Shown piece by piece: positions 5,577 to 6,716 of a stretch of DNA of 6,716 nt. The DNA is taken from NCBI GenBank assembly GCA_020696915.1, contig JAJFMR010000160.1, positions 1 through 6,716 of the forward strand, in the 5' to 3' direction. Source of the DNA: Rhizobiaceae bacterium (GTDB lineage Bacteria > Pseudomonadota > Alphaproteobacteria > Rhizobiales > Rhizobiaceae). The notes under the pieces were generated by a model. The model made no database searches. It saw only the letters and a program-made list of their open reading frames with translations, and was not told the origin of the DNA. A program made the translations under genes and the position numbers. Position 1 is the first letter of the stretch; every line of letters begins with the position of its first letter.

Positions 5577-6482
5577 ATGTCGCTGGAATTCGATACCGAT
5601 TTCGCCCCTTCCCACGGCGAAGCGGTACCAGTCTCCGCCGGTGTCGCCCGCCTGACGGCGAGAAACCCCGGACCGTTCACATTCCACGGCACCAATACCT
5701 ATCTGGTCGGACACGATTCGCTGGCCGTCATCGATCCGGGCCCCGACGACAGGGAGCATCTCGAGGCGCTTCTCAGGGCCATCGGCGGCCGCCAGGTCAG
5801 CCATATCCTGGTGAGTCACACGCACCGCGATCATTCGCCGCTTGCCGCCCGGCTGGCCGAGGCGACCGGCGCCATCGTTGCAGCCGAAGGTCCGCACCGG
5901 CCGGCAAGGCCGCTGCGAACAGGCGAGGCCAGCCCGCTGGACGCGGCCGGCGACAGGGACTTCAGGCCGGATCTGGTGCTCTCCGACGGCGCCGTGATCG
6001 AAGGCGACGGCTGGGTGCTGAGCACGGTGCTCACTCCCGGACATGCCGCAAACCACGCCGCCTTTGCCCTCGAGGGCACCGGAATCCTGTTCTCCGCCGA
6101 CCATGTCATGGCCTGGTCCACGTCGATCGTCGCGCCGCCCGACGGCGCCATGGCCGACTACATGGCTTCGCTCGACCGTCTCATCGAGCGCGACGACAGG
6201 CTGCTTCTGCCCGGCCACGGCGGGCCGGTGAGGAGGCCGAGGACATTCATGCGGGGGCTGAAGAGCCACCGCAGGATGCGCGAACGGGCAATTCTCGGGC
6301 GGCTCGCAAAAGGCGACCGCTCGATCCCCGAAATGGTCGCCGCCATCTATCGCGACCTCGACCCGAGGCTGCATGGGGCCGCCGCACTGTCGGTGCTGGC
6401 GCATCTCGAGGACCTGGCGGCGCGAGGCCTGGTAGAGACGGACGGTGAGCCGGCGATCTCGGGCATCTTCCTTGCGGTCTGA
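5577..6482 (+). CDS. Metallo-beta-lactamase-fold hydrolase, LACTB2-like, with C-terminal winged-helix domain
   Basis: This is a probable soluble binuclear-metal hydrolase of 301 residues; I do not know its substrate. The glyoxalase II-type metal motif is complete: HTHRDH at 81-86 (His81, His83, Asp85, His86), His156 in TPGH, Asp175 in FSADH and His214 in LPGHGG. The N-terminal half has GTNTYLVG (38-45) and the IDPGP turn (52-56) typical of this fold. Residues about 243-290 (GDRSIPEMVAAIYRDL, then an LSVLAHLEDLAARGLVE-like helix) resemble the BLACT_WH winged helix found in LACTB2-type proteins, whose human member is a mitochondrial endoribonuclease. A nuclease role here would be inference only. 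The ATG at 5577 follows GAGG with 6-base spacing; the frame stays open upstream to 5307, but that part lies antisense to bioY. It is divergent from bioY and convergent with the cytochrome gene. Confidence 0.92.
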   Translation: MSLEFDTDFAPSHGEAVPVSAGVARLTARNPGPFTFHGTNTYLVGHDSLAVIDPGPDDREHLEALLRAIGGRQVSHILVSHTHRDHSPLAARLAEATGAIVAAEGPHRPARPLRTGEASPLDAAGDRDFRPDLVLSDGAVIEGDGWVLSTVLTPGHAANHAAFALEGTGILFSADHVMAWSTSIVAPPDGAMADYMASLDRLIERDDRLLLPGHGGPVRRPRTFMRGLKSHRRMRERAILGRLAKGDRSIPEMVAAIYRDLDPRLHGAAALSVLAHLEDLAARGLVETDGEPAISGIFLAV

Positions 6483-6498
6483 GACCGGAAGGCTTGCT

Positions 6499-6511
6499 GC
6501 CGGGGCCCGGC
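6499..6511. terminator. GC-rich hairpin between convergent genes
   Basis: GCCGG-GGC-CCGGC has perfect 5-base arms in the 32 bp gap between the stops of the hydrolase (+) and cytochrome (-) genes. It could act on both transcripts, but neither side has a T-run, so intrinsic termination is uncertain. Confidence 0.3.
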
Positions 6512-6514
6512 CGC

Positions 6515-6716
6515 CTACCTCGCCGGGATGATCATGCGTGCCAGCGTTCCGTCTTTCATCCAGAACTGATGCACCAGGGCCGCTGCCGCATGCACAGCGA
6601 TCGTGACGATAAAGACCGGCTTTGCCATTTCATGGATCTCGCCGAAGTCTTCCGACACGTAATAGACCAGCAGGCCCGTTGCCGGAACCGCAAAGAGCAG
6701 GAAATAGAAGAGGACA
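6515..6716 (-). CDS. Cytochrome b561-family membrane protein, C-terminal part (5' end beyond window)
   Basis: The last 66 codons of a minus-strand gene end at a TAG at 6515-6517. The visible part begins VLFYFLLFAVPATGLLVYYV, a membrane helix, followed by a short polar loop (SEDFGEIHEMAKP) and a last helix FIVTIAVHAAAALVHQFW. It closes with KDGTLARMIIPAR. Two histidines seven residues apart in the last helix, and the closing D-G-x-L-x-R-M pattern, are typical of the bacterial CybB-type cytochrome b561 family. These proteins are four-helix di-haem b membrane proteins that exchange electrons with the quinone pool; E. coli CybB has been described as a superoxide:ubiquinone oxidoreductase. The first helices, with the remaining haem ligands, are outside the window, so completeness cannot be judged. 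Confidence 0.88.
   Translation of the reverse strand, partial: VLFYFLLFAVPATGLLVYYVSEDFGEIHEMAKPVFIVTIAVHAAAALVHQFWMKDGTLARMIIPAR

Noticed and set aside
5523..6404. A minus-strand open frame of 293 codons antisense to the metallo-beta-lactamase-fold gene.
   Set aside because: The plus-strand gene has a complete metal-binding motif set; the antisense product is proline- and arginine-rich without recognisable features.
4211..6448. A plus-strand open frame of 745 codons running antisense to cysQ and bioY and out of frame through the hydrolase gene.
   Set aside because: Three well-recognised genes occupy the same DNA in other frames. The predicted product is arginine- and histidine-rich with no recognisable domain, as expected from a shadow frame in GC-rich coding DNA.

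Overview
This 6.7 kb window is GC-rich chromosomal DNA. The protein families and their detailed sequence style suggest an alphaproteobacterium of the Hyphomicrobiales/Rhizobiales type. The clues are a class III alcohol dehydrogenase carrying the longer 'GADQIGG' loop, a CysQ with the 'MEWDTAAGDAVLRAAGG' signature, and a BioY. The taxonomic call is an inference from sequence style, not a database match. Eight protein genes are supported, two of them cut by the window edges. No tRNA, rRNA, CRISPR array, insertion sequence or phage gene was seen.

Left block (1-2558, all minus strand): a NitT/TauT-type ABC importer operon transcribed permease -> ATPase -> Tat-exported substrate-binding protein. 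The permease and ATPase genes overlap by ATGA, and 22 bp separate the ATPase from the binding protein. A strong sigma70-like promoter (TTGACA-17 bp-TAACAT) and a strong Shine-Dalgarno sequence before a TTG codon define the operon start. The binding-protein gene runs off the left edge. The substrate cannot be read from the sequence.

Middle block (2729-3856, minus): a complete GTG-started glutathione-dependent formaldehyde dehydrogenase (frmA/adhC), with all catalytic and structural zinc ligands. It has no frmR or S-formylglutathione hydrolase beside it. It lies upstream of the importer on the same strand, but the importer's own promoter suggests separate transcription.

Right block: cysQ (PAP phosphatase, 4012-4821) and bioY (biotin ECF S-component, 4868-5461) form a probable two-gene minus-strand operon, bioY first. 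A 115 bp divergent intergenic region separates bioY from a plus-strand metallo-beta-lactamase-fold hydrolase of the LACTB2-like type (5577-6482). That gene converges on the 3' end of a minus-strand cytochrome b561 gene (6515 to beyond the right edge).

Gaps: 2608-2728, 3857-4011, 4822-4867, 5462-5576 and 6483-6514 hold no convincing gene. They contain the candidate promoters and dyad symmetries listed below. The window reads as an ordinary housekeeping and transport region. I did not find a credible undescribed multi-gene system; the findings are regulatory details and context oddities.
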